Shown: in pieces, positions 1 to 8,882 of the stretch | How the letters are laid out: each line of letters starts with the position of its first letter | Position numbering within the stretch: position 1 is the first letter of the stretch | DNA from: Alphaproteobacteria bacterium | GTDB taxonomy: Bacteria > Pseudomonadota > Alphaproteobacteria > Thalassobaculales > Thalassobaculaceae | DNA: 64,000 nt | Assembly: GCA_024742275.1 (NCBI GenBank) | Contig: JANSYS010000008.1 | Location: 117,979-181,978 of the forward strand | Direction of reading: 5' to 3' | Notes under the pieces: model-generated | The model's database searches: none | The model's input: only the letters and a program-made list of their open reading frames with translations | What the model was told of the DNA's origin: nothing | Made by a program: the position numbers and the translations under genes

Positions 1-123
1 CACGCCCTCACCCACATGCCGAAGCCGATCGGCGGCGGTCAGGCGGTCCTGATCGACGAGAAGAACGGCGTGCTCGTCGCCGGCTCCGATCCCCGCAAGG
101 ACGGCTGCGCGCTGGGGTACTGA
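1..123 (+). CDS. Gamma-glutamyltransferase, C-terminal end (partial)
   Basis: The window opens inside this gene; 40 codons and a TGA stop remain. The readable tail carries GGGQAV and ends in SDPRKDGCALGY, which is how the small subunit of gamma-glutamyltranspeptidase-family enzymes normally ends. These are autoprocessing Ntn hydrolases that cleave gamma-glutamyl amide bonds, for example of glutathione; this is family knowledge, since the catalytic Thr lies outside the window. The next gene on this strand starts 158 nt downstream after a hairpin-rich spacer, so co-transcription is possible but not shown. Confidence 0.75.
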   Translation, partial: HALTHMPKPIGGGQAVLIDEKNGVLVAGSDPRKDGCALGY

Positions 124-153
124 TCCCCGCGCGTTTGAGGAGGAACACTTCCC

Positions 154-253
154 GGCCCCGTGCCGGGGCCCACGGATCGGTCGCACGGGCGCTGTCAGCA
201 GTGCGGTCGGCGTCCGATCCGCGGAAACGTAGGCCCCGGAACAGCTCCGGGGC
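154..253 (+). other. Hairpin-rich spacer / possible structured leader
   Basis: Three stem-loops fill the spacer between the gamma-glutamyltransferase stop and the oxidoreductase start. The first is GGCCCCG/CGGGGCC (154-170, 3-nt loop). The second is a nested stem with outer arms CGGATCGG (173-180)/CCGATCCG (214-221) and inner arms CGCAC (182-186)/GTGCG (201-205). The third is GCCCCGGA/TCCGGGGC (233-253, 5-nt loop). A purine-rich Shine-Dalgarno follows before the ATG at 282. No T-tract follows any stem, so this is not a classical terminator, and I recognise no riboswitch class. Confidence 0.3.
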
Positions 254-281
254 GTGAGCGTCTTGAGAGGGGGAGCCTGCC

Positions 282-1241
282 ATGGCCCATAAGATCGCGA
301 TCATCGGCCTCGGTATCATGGGCCGCCGGCTGCTCGGCCGAATTCTGGAACACGCCGCGTTCGAGCCGGTGGCGCTCTGGGATCCGTCAGAGGCCGCCTG
401 CAAGAAGGCTGCGGAGGAGGCGCCCGGCGTACCGATCGTGGCCAGCGCAGAGGCGGCTATCGCCGCGGCGGACGTTGTCTATCTCGCCTGCCCACCAGCC
501 CCGCGCAAGGCCTATGCGCTGCAAGCGGCGGCAGCCGGAAAAGCTGTGTTCCTGGAGAAACCGCTCGGCGTCGATCTCGAGGAAAGCCACGATCTGGTAG
601 AGAAGCTGAAGGCGTTCGGCGTGCCGGCCGCCGTCAACTTCACCCAGGCAGCGGGCAAAGCGCTGGCGACGGTGCAGGACGCCATGTCCTCGGGCACAGC
701 CGGGGCCATCAGCAACATCAACATCATCGTCACCTACCCGGCCTGGCCGCGGGCCTGGCAGGTCGATGCCGACTGGCTGCGCTTTAGGGCCGAAGGCGGA
801 TACACCCGCGAGGTCATCTCCCACTTCGTCTTCCTGTCCGAGCGAATCCTTGGCCGCACGAAGCTGGTCTGGGCGAAGCCTTCCTACCCGGCCGACCCTG
901 CGCTGTGCGAAACCCAGGTTCTGGCGCGCCTGGAGAACGAGGCCGGCGTGCCGGTGTCGATCCTCGGTTCGGTCGGCGGCACGCAGCCGGATCGCCAGGA
1001 AGTGTATCTGAATTTCGAGAAAACCGGCTTCCTGGTGGCCGAGTTCTACCGGCTTTTCCAGTCCGACGGGGGCCCGTGGACAGAGATACTCGATCCACCC
1101 GCGGACCCGCGCAAGATAAGCCTCGGCGCCCAGCTCGACGCGCTCGACGACCTGCTGCAGGGCCGACCGTCCAAGCTCGCCACCTTGGACGACGCGCTCA
1201 GCGTGCAGGAGAAGATCGAAGGAATGTTGGCGGGGACCTGA
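282..1241 (+). CDS. Gfo/Idh/MocA-like NAD(P)-binding oxidoreductase
   Basis: A 319-residue protein beginning KIAIIGLGIMG, a Rossmann dinucleotide-binding loop at about residues 4-12. A VFLEKPLG motif near residues 92-99 corresponds to the EKP motif of Gfo/Idh/MocA oxidoreductases, whose Lys is catalytic. EVISHFVFL near residue 180 could supply the His seen in the family's active site. The length fits a two-domain enzyme of this family. The substrate, probably a sugar or polyol-like hydroxy compound, cannot be read from the sequence. The ATG at 282 is preceded by a strong purine-rich ribosome binding site (GAGAGGGGGAG). Confidence 0.7.
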   Translation: MAHKIAIIGLGIMGRRLLGRILEHAAFEPVALWDPSEAACKKAAEEAPGVPIVASAEAAIAAADVVYLACPPAPRKAYALQAAAAGKAVFLEKPLGVDLEESHDLVEKLKAFGVPAAVNFTQAAGKALATVQDAMSSGTAGAISNINIIVTYPAWPRAWQVDADWLRFRAEGGYTREVISHFVFLSERILGRTKLVWAKPSYPADPALCETQVLARLENEAGVPVSILGSVGGTQPDRQEVYLNFEKTGFLVAEFYRLFQSDGGPWTEILDPPADPRKISLGAQLDALDDLLQGRPSKLATLDDALSVQEKIEGMLAGT

Positions 1242-1280
1242 GCGCCTCCAATCAGGCGTGGCAGGTACTAGGACCGACCT

Positions 1281-1865
1281 TCAGGCCGGATCGACGGGTC
1301 GCCAGCCATGCAGAATCGCGCGGCTCGCAATGGAAAGCGCGAAGTAGTTGCCGCCGGCGGCACCGGGCTGATCGAGATCGCGGGAGATCGGTCTTCCGAG
1401 GTAGTGGGCGAGCGCCAACGCCCCCACGGCACCATGGCTGACCACCGCAACGTCGCCGGCCGACTCGACCAGAATCGCCTCCAGCGCCGCGACAATGCGC
1501 GCCTGCTCGTCCACCGCCCGCGCCCAGCCCCGCACGGACGCATCCGGCTCGGCGAAGAAGGCATCTGCGGTCGCCTGAAACTCGGCCGGGGGGAGGTATC
1601 CGGTCGCGGTCCGGTCGTTCTCTCCTAGATCAGGCCGCTCGATCGGCATCAAACCTGTCAGCCCGGCGAGGACCGCCGCCCCGTCCCGCGCCTTCCGCTC
1701 GCTGCTGCAATAGATCGCTTCAAGCCGCCATATCCACGGCCCCGCCGCCAAGGCCGCCATTCGCTGGCGTCCCACTCCCGAAAGCGGCCAGTCAGTGATC
1801 GCCGTACTCGGGTCGATCACCACATCCGCGTGGGTGACGAAGTAGAGAGTGGGCGCCTCGCTCAC
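1281..1865 (-). CDS. Histidine phosphatase family protein
   Basis: A 194-residue protein of the phosphoglycerate mutase/histidine phosphatase superfamily. The N-terminal phospho-acceptor segment reads YFVTHADVVIDP instead of the usual RHGE, and the second catalytic His lies in VVSHGAVGALALAHYLG near residue 145. A branch of this superfamily with TH-P/A-E/D-V in place of RHG is common in alphaproteobacteria, so the altered motif is probably a subfamily trait rather than decay. The start is a GTG at 1865 without a convincing Shine-Dalgarno. It lies 22 nt after the flavoenzyme gene on the same strand and probably shares its transcript. The substrate is unknown. Confidence 0.7.
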   Translation of the reverse strand: MSEAPTLYFVTHADVVIDPSTAITDWPLSGVGRQRMAALAAGPWIWRLEAIYCSSERKARDGAAVLAGLTGLMPIERPDLGENDRTATGYLPPAEFQATADAFFAEPDASVRGWARAVDEQARIVAALEAILVESAGDVAVVSHGAVGALALAHYLGRPISRDLDQPGAAGGNYFALSIASRAILHGWRPVDPA

Positions 1866-1887
1866 GGCCGGCGGCCAATCGGGCCGT

Positions 1888-2904
1888 TCATTCCGCCGCC
1901 GCGGCCGCCCCGCCGACCGAGATCGCGCCCATCCGCCCCGCCGCCGCCGTAGCCTCGTCGATCAGCCGGTCGATGATCGCCTCCACCGGCTCAATCCGGT
2001 CGGCGAACACGCAGGCCTGTCCCATGGAGAGAATACCCTTCTCCGGGTCGCCGGCCGTGTAGGCCTCCTTCTGCGCCACCCCCATGACGTAGGGTCGATA
2101 GGCTTCGAAATCCGTCACGCCCTGCTTCTCCAGCTCGGCGATGGCTCGGGTGGTCGCATTGTCGATGCCCCGAAACGTGTTGCGCATCGAAGCCAGCACG
2201 AGGGCGGTGTCTGTCTCTTGGGCATCGATCACCCGCTGCTTAATGGCGTCGTGGCTCCAGATCTCGCTGGCCACCAGGAATCGGGTCCCGATCAGCGCAG
2301 CGTCCGCGCCCATGGCGAGCACCGCGGCGACCTGCGCTCCCGTGCCGATGCCGCCTCCGATCAGCACCGGTTTGTCGATGCGCTCCACAGCCAGCGGCGC
2401 CTGAACGATGGAGCCGACCAGGTTGAGGCCCGGATGGCCGCCGCATTCCGCGCCGACGACGGCGATCGCATCCACGGGCAGCTTGGAGGCGGCGGAGACC
2501 GCATGCTTCACCGTGGCGACCTTGTGGAACACCACGCCGCCGGCATCCTTGATCCGCTCGACGAAATCGGCAGGCGGCAGCCCCGCCGTTTCGAAATGGC
2601 GCACCCCCTTGTCCAGGGCGACCTCGAGCTGGGCGGGCAGGTCCTTGTTGTGGTCGGTGTGGACCGAGAGATAGAGATTCACACCGAACGGCTTCCCGCC
2701 GGTGAGGGCCTTGGCCTTGTCGAGTTCGGCCTCGAACTCTCCGGGACCGGGGAAGGTCTTGGCGGTGATGTACGCCATCCCTCCGGCGTTCACGACCGCC
2801 GCGACATAGGCAGCATCCGACAACCACATCAGGCCGCCGGCGACGATCGGGTGGTCTATCCCGAACAACTCCGTGATCCGAGTCTTGAAGCGCTGGGGTC
2901 TCAT
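1888..2904 (-). CDS. Nitronate monooxygenase-like NAD(P)H-dependent flavin oxidoreductase
   Basis: A 338-residue FMN TIM-barrel protein. The N-terminus contains FGIDHPIVAGGLMWLSD and NAGGMAYIT; an FMN phosphate-binding segment VLIGGGIGTGAQVAA lies near residues 180-195, followed by GADAALIGTRFLVASE. Family members oxidise nitronates or act as enoyl-type flavin reductases. AECGGHPG in mid-protein resembles the active-site His segment of class I enzymes. The start at 2904 has a textbook ribosome binding site (GGGAGGAACG-ATG). It is preceded on the same strand by the acyl-CoA synthetase gene (stop at 2936), suggesting a catabolic operon 6105-1281. The substrate is unknown. Confidence 0.75.
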   Translation of the reverse strand: MRPQRFKTRITELFGIDHPIVAGGLMWLSDAAYVAAVVNAGGMAYITAKTFPGPGEFEAELDKAKALTGGKPFGVNLYLSVHTDHNKDLPAQLEVALDKGVRHFETAGLPPADFVERIKDAGGVVFHKVATVKHAVSAASKLPVDAIAVVGAECGGHPGLNLVGSIVQAPLAVERIDKPVLIGGGIGTGAQVAAVLAMGADAALIGTRFLVASEIWSHDAIKQRVIDAQETDTALVLASMRNTFRGIDNATTRAIAELEKQGVTDFEAYRPYVMGVAQKEAYTAGDPEKGILSMGQACVFADRIEPVEAIIDRLIDEATAAAGRMGAISVGGAAAAAE

Positions 2905-2935
2905 CGTTCCTCCCTCACGGCACCGAGGCTCTTCG

Positions 2936-5044
2936 TCATCGGGGTACGATCAACGCGTCGAGCGCCACGCAGCCCTCTCCTTTTGGTAGCACCCGGACCG
3001 GGTTCAGGTCGACGCTCTCGATCCTTTCGCCCTCGCTTGCGGCGAAGACGGAGACCTTGGCGAGAAGCTCCGCCAGTGCGTCCAGGTCGGCGGCCGGCGC
3101 CCCGCGCACGCCGTCGTAGATCTTGGCGCCCTTCAGCTCCGCGATCATGCGCCTCGCCTCGTCGACGCCGAACGGCGCGAGGCGGAAAGATACGTCCTCC
3201 AATACCTCGACCAGAATGCCGCCCAGGCCGACCATGACTACCGGGCCGAAGGTCGGGTCGTTCTGCACGCCGATCACCGTTTCGACGCCCTCGGGTGCCA
3301 TCGCCGCGACCAGCACGCCGTCGATCCTCGCCTCGGGCGCCGCAGCCGACACCCGGCCGAGCAGCCCGTCATAGGCGGCGGCAGCCATATCGGCACCGAC
3401 GCCGACCATCACGCCCCCGACCTCGGTCTTATGCAGAATGTCGGGCGACGCGATCTTCAGCACCGCCTTGCCGCCGACGGCTCGGACGGCCTCCGTCGCC
3501 TCGCGAGCGCTGGTGACGAGCCGGCGCTCCACGAACGGCACGCCCCAACTCTCAAGCAGGTCCGACGCCTCGTTCTCGCCCAACTGCCTGGCCGGGACCG
3601 CTGCCGCTTTCGAGGGGACGGAGGGGGGCGGCGTCTCGTTCTTGCGCGCGAAGAACCGGCCGAACCGGCTGATCGCGGCGGCCGCCGCGACAGCCCTCGT
3701 CGGGTCCTCGAACACCGGATAACCGCCGTTCTCGTAGTGCCGCACGATCTCCGGCGGCGCGATGAGCGACAGAATGATCGACTTGTCCGGGAATCGCTCC
3801 CGCGTGTCTTCCAGCGTCTTGATCAGATCGTCGGCGATATATCGGGAGGCGGCAATCATGGTGAAGAACGCGACCACCACGTCGTAGCCGCCTTCGTCGA
3901 GCATCATCCGCATGTTCGTGGTGATCAGCGACAAATCGTTGAACGCCTGGGCGGTGATGTCGACCGGGTTGCGCACCGCGGCGAACGGTAGGAGTTCCTT
4001 CAGTGTCTTCTGCGTCTCGGCCGGCATCTCCTTGACGTCGAGCCCGTAGTCGACCGCCGCATCTGCCATCTGCACGCCGACACCACCGGAGATCGTCATC
4101 AGACCGATCGCCTTGCCGTCGGGAAAGGCGCCGCGGGAACAGATGTAGGCGGCGTCGATCATCTGGTCGGTGGTATCGACCCGCATCACCCCGTACTGGG
4201 CGAACAGCGCGTCGTAGATCCGATCGGAGCCGGCCAAAGCGGCCGTGTGCGAGGCCGCCGCCGCCGCGCCGATCTCGGAGCGGCCGACCTTCTGGAAAAT
4301 CACCGGCTTGCCCGCCGCCGCCGCCGCTTCCAGCGCCGCCCGCGTCGCGTCCCCGTCGCGGATCCCCTCCGCATAGGCGACGATCACCTTGGTCTCTTCG
4401 TCCGCCGCCAGATAGGCGATGGCGTCCGCCACGTCGACATCGGCCTCGTTTCCTGTGGTGATCCAGATCCCCGTCTCGACCCCTTTTTGGCGCATCAGAT
4501 GGAAGACGTGGCTGCCATAGGCGCCGGACTGGCTGGCGATCGAGACCGGGCCTGGCTTCGGCAGCAAGTGGTCGACCGACGACGAAAAGGTGGCGAGCCA
4601 GTCGCAGCGCGCGTTGAAGATGCCGAGGCAGTTCGGCCCCAAAACCCGGATACCGCCGGCCCGGGCGACCGAGCGCACCCGATCCTGCAGCTTCGCGCCG
4701 TCCTCGCCCATTTCCGCAAAGCCCGACGAGAACACCACCGCCCCCCTGCAGCCCTTGTCCGCCAGCGCCTCGAGCGTGTCGGCGACCATCGGGGCCGGAA
4801 CGGCGACGATGGCGGCGTCCGGAGCCGCCGGCAGGGCGGCGACCTCGGCATAGGCCTGCAACCCCTGCACCATCTCGCGCTTCGGATTGACCGGCCAGAT
4901 CGGACCGGAGAACCCGGCTCGGATCATGTATCCCAGCGGTCGACCGCCGATCCGCGTGGGGTCGTCGGAAGCCCCGATGACCGCGATGGAACGGGGTGCA
5001 ATCAACGGCGTCAGGGTGGCGACGTCGGGTCTGTCCTGGCTCAT
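2936..5044 (-). CDS. Acetate--CoA ligase family protein (ADP-forming acyl-CoA synthetase, fused subunits)
   Basis: A 702-residue protein with the three-part layout of NDP-forming acyl-CoA synthetases. It has an N-terminal CoA-binding Rossmann domain (APRSIAVIGASDDPTRIGGRPL), a succinyl-CoA-ligase-like middle with the conserved SHTAALAGSD segment that carries the phosphohistidine, and a C-terminal ATP-grasp domain (residues about 480-700, with ASPDILHKTEVGGVMVGV). Such enzymes interconvert acyl-CoA + ADP + Pi with acid + ATP + CoA. An open frame continues 111 codons upstream into the cyclase gene, but the first sensible start is the ATG at 5044 (MSQDRPDVATL), which leaves 14 nt to the cyclase stop. 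Confidence 0.85.
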   Translation of the reverse strand: MSQDRPDVATLTPLIAPRSIAVIGASDDPTRIGGRPLGYMIRAGFSGPIWPVNPKREMVQGLQAYAEVAALPAAPDAAIVAVPAPMVADTLEALADKGCRGAVVFSSGFAEMGEDGAKLQDRVRSVARAGGIRVLGPNCLGIFNARCDWLATFSSSVDHLLPKPGPVSIASQSGAYGSHVFHLMRQKGVETGIWITTGNEADVDVADAIAYLAADEETKVIVAYAEGIRDGDATRAALEAAAAAGKPVIFQKVGRSEIGAAAAASHTAALAGSDRIYDALFAQYGVMRVDTTDQMIDAAYICSRGAFPDGKAIGLMTISGGVGVQMADAAVDYGLDVKEMPAETQKTLKELLPFAAVRNPVDITAQAFNDLSLITTNMRMMLDEGGYDVVVAFFTMIAASRYIADDLIKTLEDTRERFPDKSIILSLIAPPEIVRHYENGGYPVFEDPTRAVAAAAAISRFGRFFARKNETPPPSVPSKAAAVPARQLGENEASDLLESWGVPFVERRLVTSAREATEAVRAVGGKAVLKIASPDILHKTEVGGVMVGVGADMAAAAYDGLLGRVSAAAPEARIDGVLVAAMAPEGVETVIGVQNDPTFGPVVMVGLGGILVEVLEDVSFRLAPFGVDEARRMIAELKGAKIYDGVRGAPAADLDALAELLAKVSVFAASEGERIESVDLNPVRVLPKGEGCVALDALIVPR

Positions 5045-5058
5045 GCTCTGCCTATTCT

Positions 5059-6105
5059 TCAGACGGTGGCGATGGCGTTTGCCGGCGATCCCACCGCGCC
5101 CGGCAAGTTCAACGGCGGCGCGGTCAGGAGGAAGCGGTTGCGCCCGTTCTCGTGCAGCCAGGTCGCCAGTTCCGTCAGATACCAAATCTCGCCGAGATGG
5201 ACGCCGAGCTTGAACAGACAGAGCTCGTGCAGCGGCAACATGACCTTCTTCGGACCGTTGCGCCGATCCCGTCCGGGCGCCTGCTCGACGGCGTAGTTGT
5301 CGGCGATCAGCACGGACAGGCCGCTGTCCCGAACCCAATCCTGGAGATCGGGGTCGCCGCCATCGAGCGCCGGGCAACCGTTGTGCATCATCTCCGGATC
5401 CGGATCACCCTGCATGTCGATGATCTTCTGAGCGAAGCCGGTGTGGAGGCACACCATGTCGCCCTCCTCCACCGTCACGCCGTCCTCCTCCATGATCTTC
5501 GACAGGGTCTGGAAGTCGACAACCGTTCGCTCGTCGCCCAGATGGCGGTGCAGGTCGATCATCACGCCGCGGCCCTGAACGCAGGCGCCGGCCATGTTCT
5601 CGATGCCGAGCGCCTTGGCGCGCACGCCCTCGAACCGCATCAGAGGATCGGCTTTGTCGTTGGGATCGCCGGCCAGCTTGTGTTCCTGTCCGCTCCAACC
5701 GTTGTAGTAGACGACCTCCGGCACACCGTCGCCGTTCGCGTCGAACATCGAACCAACATGGGTGAGGCTGTCCCATTGGGACGAGTACTGGAGACAAATG
5801 AGAGCCGCATCGTCGCAAATGACATCCGTCAGCTCCGGGTCTTCGCGCTCCATCGCGAAGTTGTAGTTCGCGAGGCTGTTGCGTTCCGTCGCGAACAGGC
5901 GCGGCGGAAACCGCCGGGGATTCAGGACGCGCCCGCCCGGCAGGTCCAGCGGAAGCGACAGACAGAACCGCTGCCCAGTCTTGACTTCCTTTACCGCTTC
6001 GACCACCCGCTCGGGGGTCAGAAGGTTCAACCGTCCAAGCTGGTCATCAGGCCCAAAATCGCCCCAATTGGAGCCATCAGGCCGGTTCACCCACCGTCCC
6101 GCCAT
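5059..6105 (-). CDS. Cyclase family protein (kynurenine formamidase-like metal hydrolase)
   Basis: A 348-residue protein of the cyclase / kynurenine formamidase fold. The usual HxGTHxD metal motif appears as QYSSQWDSLTHVG, as in the long 'QWD..H' branch of this family, so the family assignment is firm but the reaction is not. I chose the ATG at 6105 (MAGRWVNRPDGS) over the ATG at 6117, because the codons between them form an ideal Shine-Dalgarno (GGAGGAAACG) for the second ATG. It is the first gene of a likely leftward unit with the acyl-CoA synthetase, flavoenzyme and histidine phosphatase, consistent with ring- or amide-opening catabolism (inference). Confidence 0.75.
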   Translation of the reverse strand: MAGRWVNRPDGSNWGDFGPDDQLGRLNLLTPERVVEAVKEVKTGQRFCLSLPLDLPGGRVLNPRRFPPRLFATERNSLANYNFAMEREDPELTDVICDDAALICLQYSSQWDSLTHVGSMFDANGDGVPEVVYYNGWSGQEHKLAGDPNDKADPLMRFEGVRAKALGIENMAGACVQGRGVMIDLHRHLGDERTVVDFQTLSKIMEEDGVTVEEGDMVCLHTGFAQKIIDMQGDPDPEMMHNGCPALDGGDPDLQDWVRDSGLSVLIADNYAVEQAPGRDRRNGPKKVMLPLHELCLFKLGVHLGEIWYLTELATWLHENGRNRFLLTAPPLNLPGAVGSPANAIATV

Positions 6106-6266
6106 CGTTTCCTCCATCCCGGATTGCCGCCTCTTGTCCGGGCGGCATTTGACTTCCCTTGTCCCCGATTGTCGCGGGTGGCGTAAACGCGCGCAAGACC
6201 ACTCCCGCGCAGATCCGTGATGAAGAGCGTCTCGTGCTCGACATCCAATTTCATCAATTTGAACGA

Positions 6267-6278
6267 AATATTAATATT
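6267..6278. promoter_or_regulatory. AT-rich perfect palindrome in the PAS/cyclase divergent spacer
   Basis: AATATTAATATT is a perfect 12-bp palindrome in a short AT-rich stretch (about 6250-6290) between the divergently transcribed cyclase and PAS genes, 35 nt before the PAS ATG. This is where a promoter or operator would be expected; no particular regulator can be named. Confidence 0.25.
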
Positions 6279-6313
6279 ATCCGTGGAATTTCGCTCAACC
6301 TTGCGACGCGCGT

Positions 6314-6868
6314 ATGGAGACGGCATTGAAGAAGGAGTTCATTGAAACCGCTGCGAATGGCGGAGCGGTGTTCATCCCCCAGGATCCAGACAGCGGGCTC
6401 TTTCTGACGCGCCGGTTGCCTCTGGATGCCACCCTGGAGCCGAACTCGCCGTTCCGTGAAATCCACGCGATCTGGAACAGCCGCCGAACCGACGACGGAC
6501 CGCCCCGCTGGGAAGACTTCGACTTCACCGATTTCAGGGGATGGCACAGCCGCCTCAAGGTTTCGGTATTTCCGGACGATCAACCCGACCCCGAATTCCG
6601 AATCATGGGTGAGAATTGGAGGGATATCGCAATGCAGAACCTAGCCGGCATGAGGTTCAGCAAGATGCTTCCCAAACAGTTCGAGTATCAGTTTCGCGAC
6701 CATTTCCGAGAGATTCGAGACAAGGCTCTCATCGGCCATGCATTCGGACCGGTTGCCGCGATAGAGTTTGGCCTTCGCAAGACCGAAGTTTTAGAACTCC
6801 CGGTGTCGCGAAATGGAGAGAAGGTAGGCGGACTCCTTCATTGTTTGCACATCGATGCAGCGCCGTGA
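6314..6868 (+). CDS. PAS domain protein (PAS_5-like), copy 1
   Basis: A 184-residue soluble protein. After a variable 45-residue N-terminus comes a compact domain: IWNSRRTDDGPPRWEDFDF, then FRGWHSRL, then PDPEFRIMGENW, RDHFREIRD and finally VLELPVSRNGEKVGGLLHCLHID. This matches the pattern of the alphaproteobacterial single-domain PAS family (PAS_5), in which a stand-alone PAS fold follows an Ile/Leu-x-x-Trp..R...P.W.DFD signature. No output domain is attached, so it presumably acts through protein contacts or ligand binding; the ligand is unknown. The neighbouring gene at 7162 is a clear paralogue. The ribosome binding site is weak. Confidence 0.65.
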   Translation: METALKKEFIETAANGGAVFIPQDPDSGLFLTRRLPLDATLEPNSPFREIHAIWNSRRTDDGPPRWEDFDFTDFRGWHSRLKVSVFPDDQPDPEFRIMGENWRDIAMQNLAGMRFSKMLPKQFEYQFRDHFREIRDKALIGHAFGPVAAIEFGLRKTEVLELPVSRNGEKVGGLLHCLHIDAAP

Positions 6869-7161
6869 CCCTATGGCCTCCAGCGGGTAGCTAAAGAATC
6901 CCCACGACAAGAAATCGAACGAGTTTCAACGGTATCGAGGTTCGATGCCAGCGAACGAAAGCCCATGCTGGGATGATGCAGACTCGGGCCTCGAGAGCTT
7001 CACAGCGGGATGTATTGCGGCCGCTCTAGCGACCGCTCTTGCGACCCAGGGCGATCCGGGCCCGGCAGGCCGCAGTTGTCTCGCATCGGCGGAAGCAGCC
7101 TCCCCGATTGCATCAGGCTGCGGTTCGGAGCCATCATTCGTGGGCCGGACGGGAGAAGCGA

Positions 7162-7707
7162 ATGGCATCAGCTAACCGCACAGAGCCGCGCGCGGCCGAA
7201 GTCTTTCCGCTTTTGGAGGATCCGAACGCCGATCCCATGGTGCTGTACCGGATGTCCGCCGAAGAAGCACTGGCGGCGGATACGCCTTTCACCGACCTGA
7301 TCCAGGTTTGGGCGAACCGGCGCACGGACGAGAATCCTCCTCATTGGGACGACTTCGATTTCGCGCATTTCCGGGGCTGGCATAGTCGGCTTTGCGTCAC
7401 CGCGTTCCGCGACGAAACACCGGATCCTGAAATACGGATCTCGGGCGACGAGTGGATCGCGACCGGCGGAGCGTCCGCGAACGGACTTCGCATCGGCCAG
7501 ATCGTACCACGGCTCTATGAGCTACAGTTGCGCGACCATTTTCAGGCCATCCGGGACACCGGGTGCATCGGCCTTACCGTTGGCCGTGTCGCTTTCGTCA
7601 ACAGGGGGTTCATCCGCATGAAGATCGTCGAACTCCCCGTTTCGCGCTACGGCGAACGGGTCGGCGGGCTCATCCACGGGCTCCACATCGACAACCGAGG
7701 CGACTGA
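7162..7707 (+). CDS. PAS domain protein (PAS_5-like), copy 2
   Basis: A 181-residue paralogue of the gene at 6314, in tandem after a 293-nt spacer in which I see no other gene. Shared blocks in the same order are W..RRTD..PP.W.DFDF, FRGWHSRL, PDPE.RI.G..W, RDHF..IRD, IG...G.VA and ELPVSR.GE.VGGL.H.LHID. The start is the ATG at 7162 (MASANRTEP), which has a GGGAGAAG ribosome binding site and matches the copy-1 domain boundaries; a longer in-frame extension to 7039 looks non-coding. No effector domain is present. Duplication with divergence suggests two inputs or partners, but this is inference. Confidence 0.65.
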   Translation: MASANRTEPRAAEVFPLLEDPNADPMVLYRMSAEEALAADTPFTDLIQVWANRRTDENPPHWDDFDFAHFRGWHSRLCVTAFRDETPDPEIRISGDEWIATGGASANGLRIGQIVPRLYELQLRDHFQAIRDTGCIGLTVGRVAFVNRGFIRMKIVELPVSRYGERVGGLIHGLHIDNRGD

Positions 7708-7779
7708 TCGCCACGACGAGGCTTCTAAGGCAAGCGCGGGCATGCTAAGCGCGAGGCTCCTTTCCGGAGTCACCCGATC

Positions 7780-8691
7780 ATGCGCAGCGAACCCGGTCCG
7801 GCCGCGCCCGCTCAGGCGGCCTCCGGCATCCTCCTCATTCTGCTCGCCAATCTCGGCTTCGCCGGCATGGACGCGGTGTCGAAAACACTGACCATGGAAT
7901 ACTCGGTAGCCCAGATTCTCTGGGTACGATTCGCCTTCTTCGCCGGATTTGCGACGATGTTCGCCTGGCGACGTGCCCGAGCGGACGGCGGCGAGGGTCT
8001 GATCGGCCAGTTTCGGACGACCCGACCCGTCTTCCAGATCGCCCGCGCCCTTCTCCTCGTCGCGGAGATCGGCTGCTTCGTTCTCGCCTTCCGCTACATG
8101 CAGCTTGCCGAGACCCATTCCATCGGAGCGGTATTTCCGCTGGTCATCACCGCCCTGTCGGCGGTATGGCTCGGCGAACGGGTCGGCATACGGCGCTGGA
8201 CCGCTGTCGCCATCGGTTTCGTCGGCATGCTGGTGATCCTGCGGCCCGGCCTTGCGGTGTTCGAAACCGTCGCATTGCTGCCTCTGGCGGGCGCGATCAT
8301 GTTCGCCGTCTACCAGGTGATGACGAAGATTCTGTCGCGCACGGACTCGTCCGAGACAATCCTGCTGTACACCGGTTGGGTCGGGTTTGCCGCGTTGAGC
8401 CTATTCGGGCCGTTCGACTGGCAATGGCCGGATGCCCGCGGCTGGGCTTTGCTCGTTCTTGCCGGCCTGCTCGGGGCCATCGGCCACGCGACCGTCATCA
8501 AGGCGCTGGAGGCGGCGCCCGCCAGCGTCCTGCAGCCCTTCAACTACACTCTGCTTGTCTGGGCGACGGGGATCGGCTTCGTGGTCTTTGGCGACCTGCC
8601 GGATCGGTGGACCGTGGTCGGCGCGGCGATCATCGTCGCCAGTGGGATCTACGTCTGGTGGCGCGAGCGGGTGCGGGCCGGCTCAGGATGA
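7780..8691 (+). CDS. EamA/DMT-family transporter
   Basis: A 303-residue integral membrane protein with about ten hydrophobic segments in two repeats, the layout of the drug/metabolite transporter (EamA) family. Repeat 1 begins GILLILLANLGFAGMDAVSKTL, and repeat 2 includes LLPLAGAIMFAVYQVMTKIL. YRYMQLAETHS(I) and the Pro-Phe-Asn-Tyr segment LQPFNYTLLVW are typical of RhaT/YedA-like members. Export of an amino acid, nucleotide or metabolite is the usual role; the substrate cannot be deduced. It is one of three EamA genes in the window (others at 22.3 and 30.9 kb). Confidence 0.8.
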   Translation: MRSEPGPAAPAQAASGILLILLANLGFAGMDAVSKTLTMEYSVAQILWVRFAFFAGFATMFAWRRARADGGEGLIGQFRTTRPVFQIARALLLVAEIGCFVLAFRYMQLAETHSIGAVFPLVITALSAVWLGERVGIRRWTAVAIGFVGMLVILRPGLAVFETVALLPLAGAIMFAVYQVMTKILSRTDSSETILLYTGWVGFAALSLFGPFDWQWPDARGWALLVLAGLLGAIGHATVIKALEAAPASVLQPFNYTLLVWATGIGFVVFGDLPDRWTVVGAAIIVASGIYVWWRERVRAGSG

Positions 8692-8882
8692 GCGAGGGCG
8701 CTTGACCGGCGCCGGCCTGAGCCCTAAAGATCCTGCGGGTTCCGGATACCCGCCGCCCGCAGCGCAAGCATGGTGAAATCCGGCTCGGTTGAGCTTCTTC
8801 GTCGCAATCGCGATGCGAGCCATCGGCAATGCGGGTCCCGGCGCCGATCGGCGAAGGCTCGCGTGTCGAGGCGAACGAACCC

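Noticed and set aside
1281..1865. Treating the histidine phosphatase as inactive because RHG is replaced by THA
   Set aside because: TH-x-E/D-V variants form a common alphaproteobacterial branch; both catalytic His remain.
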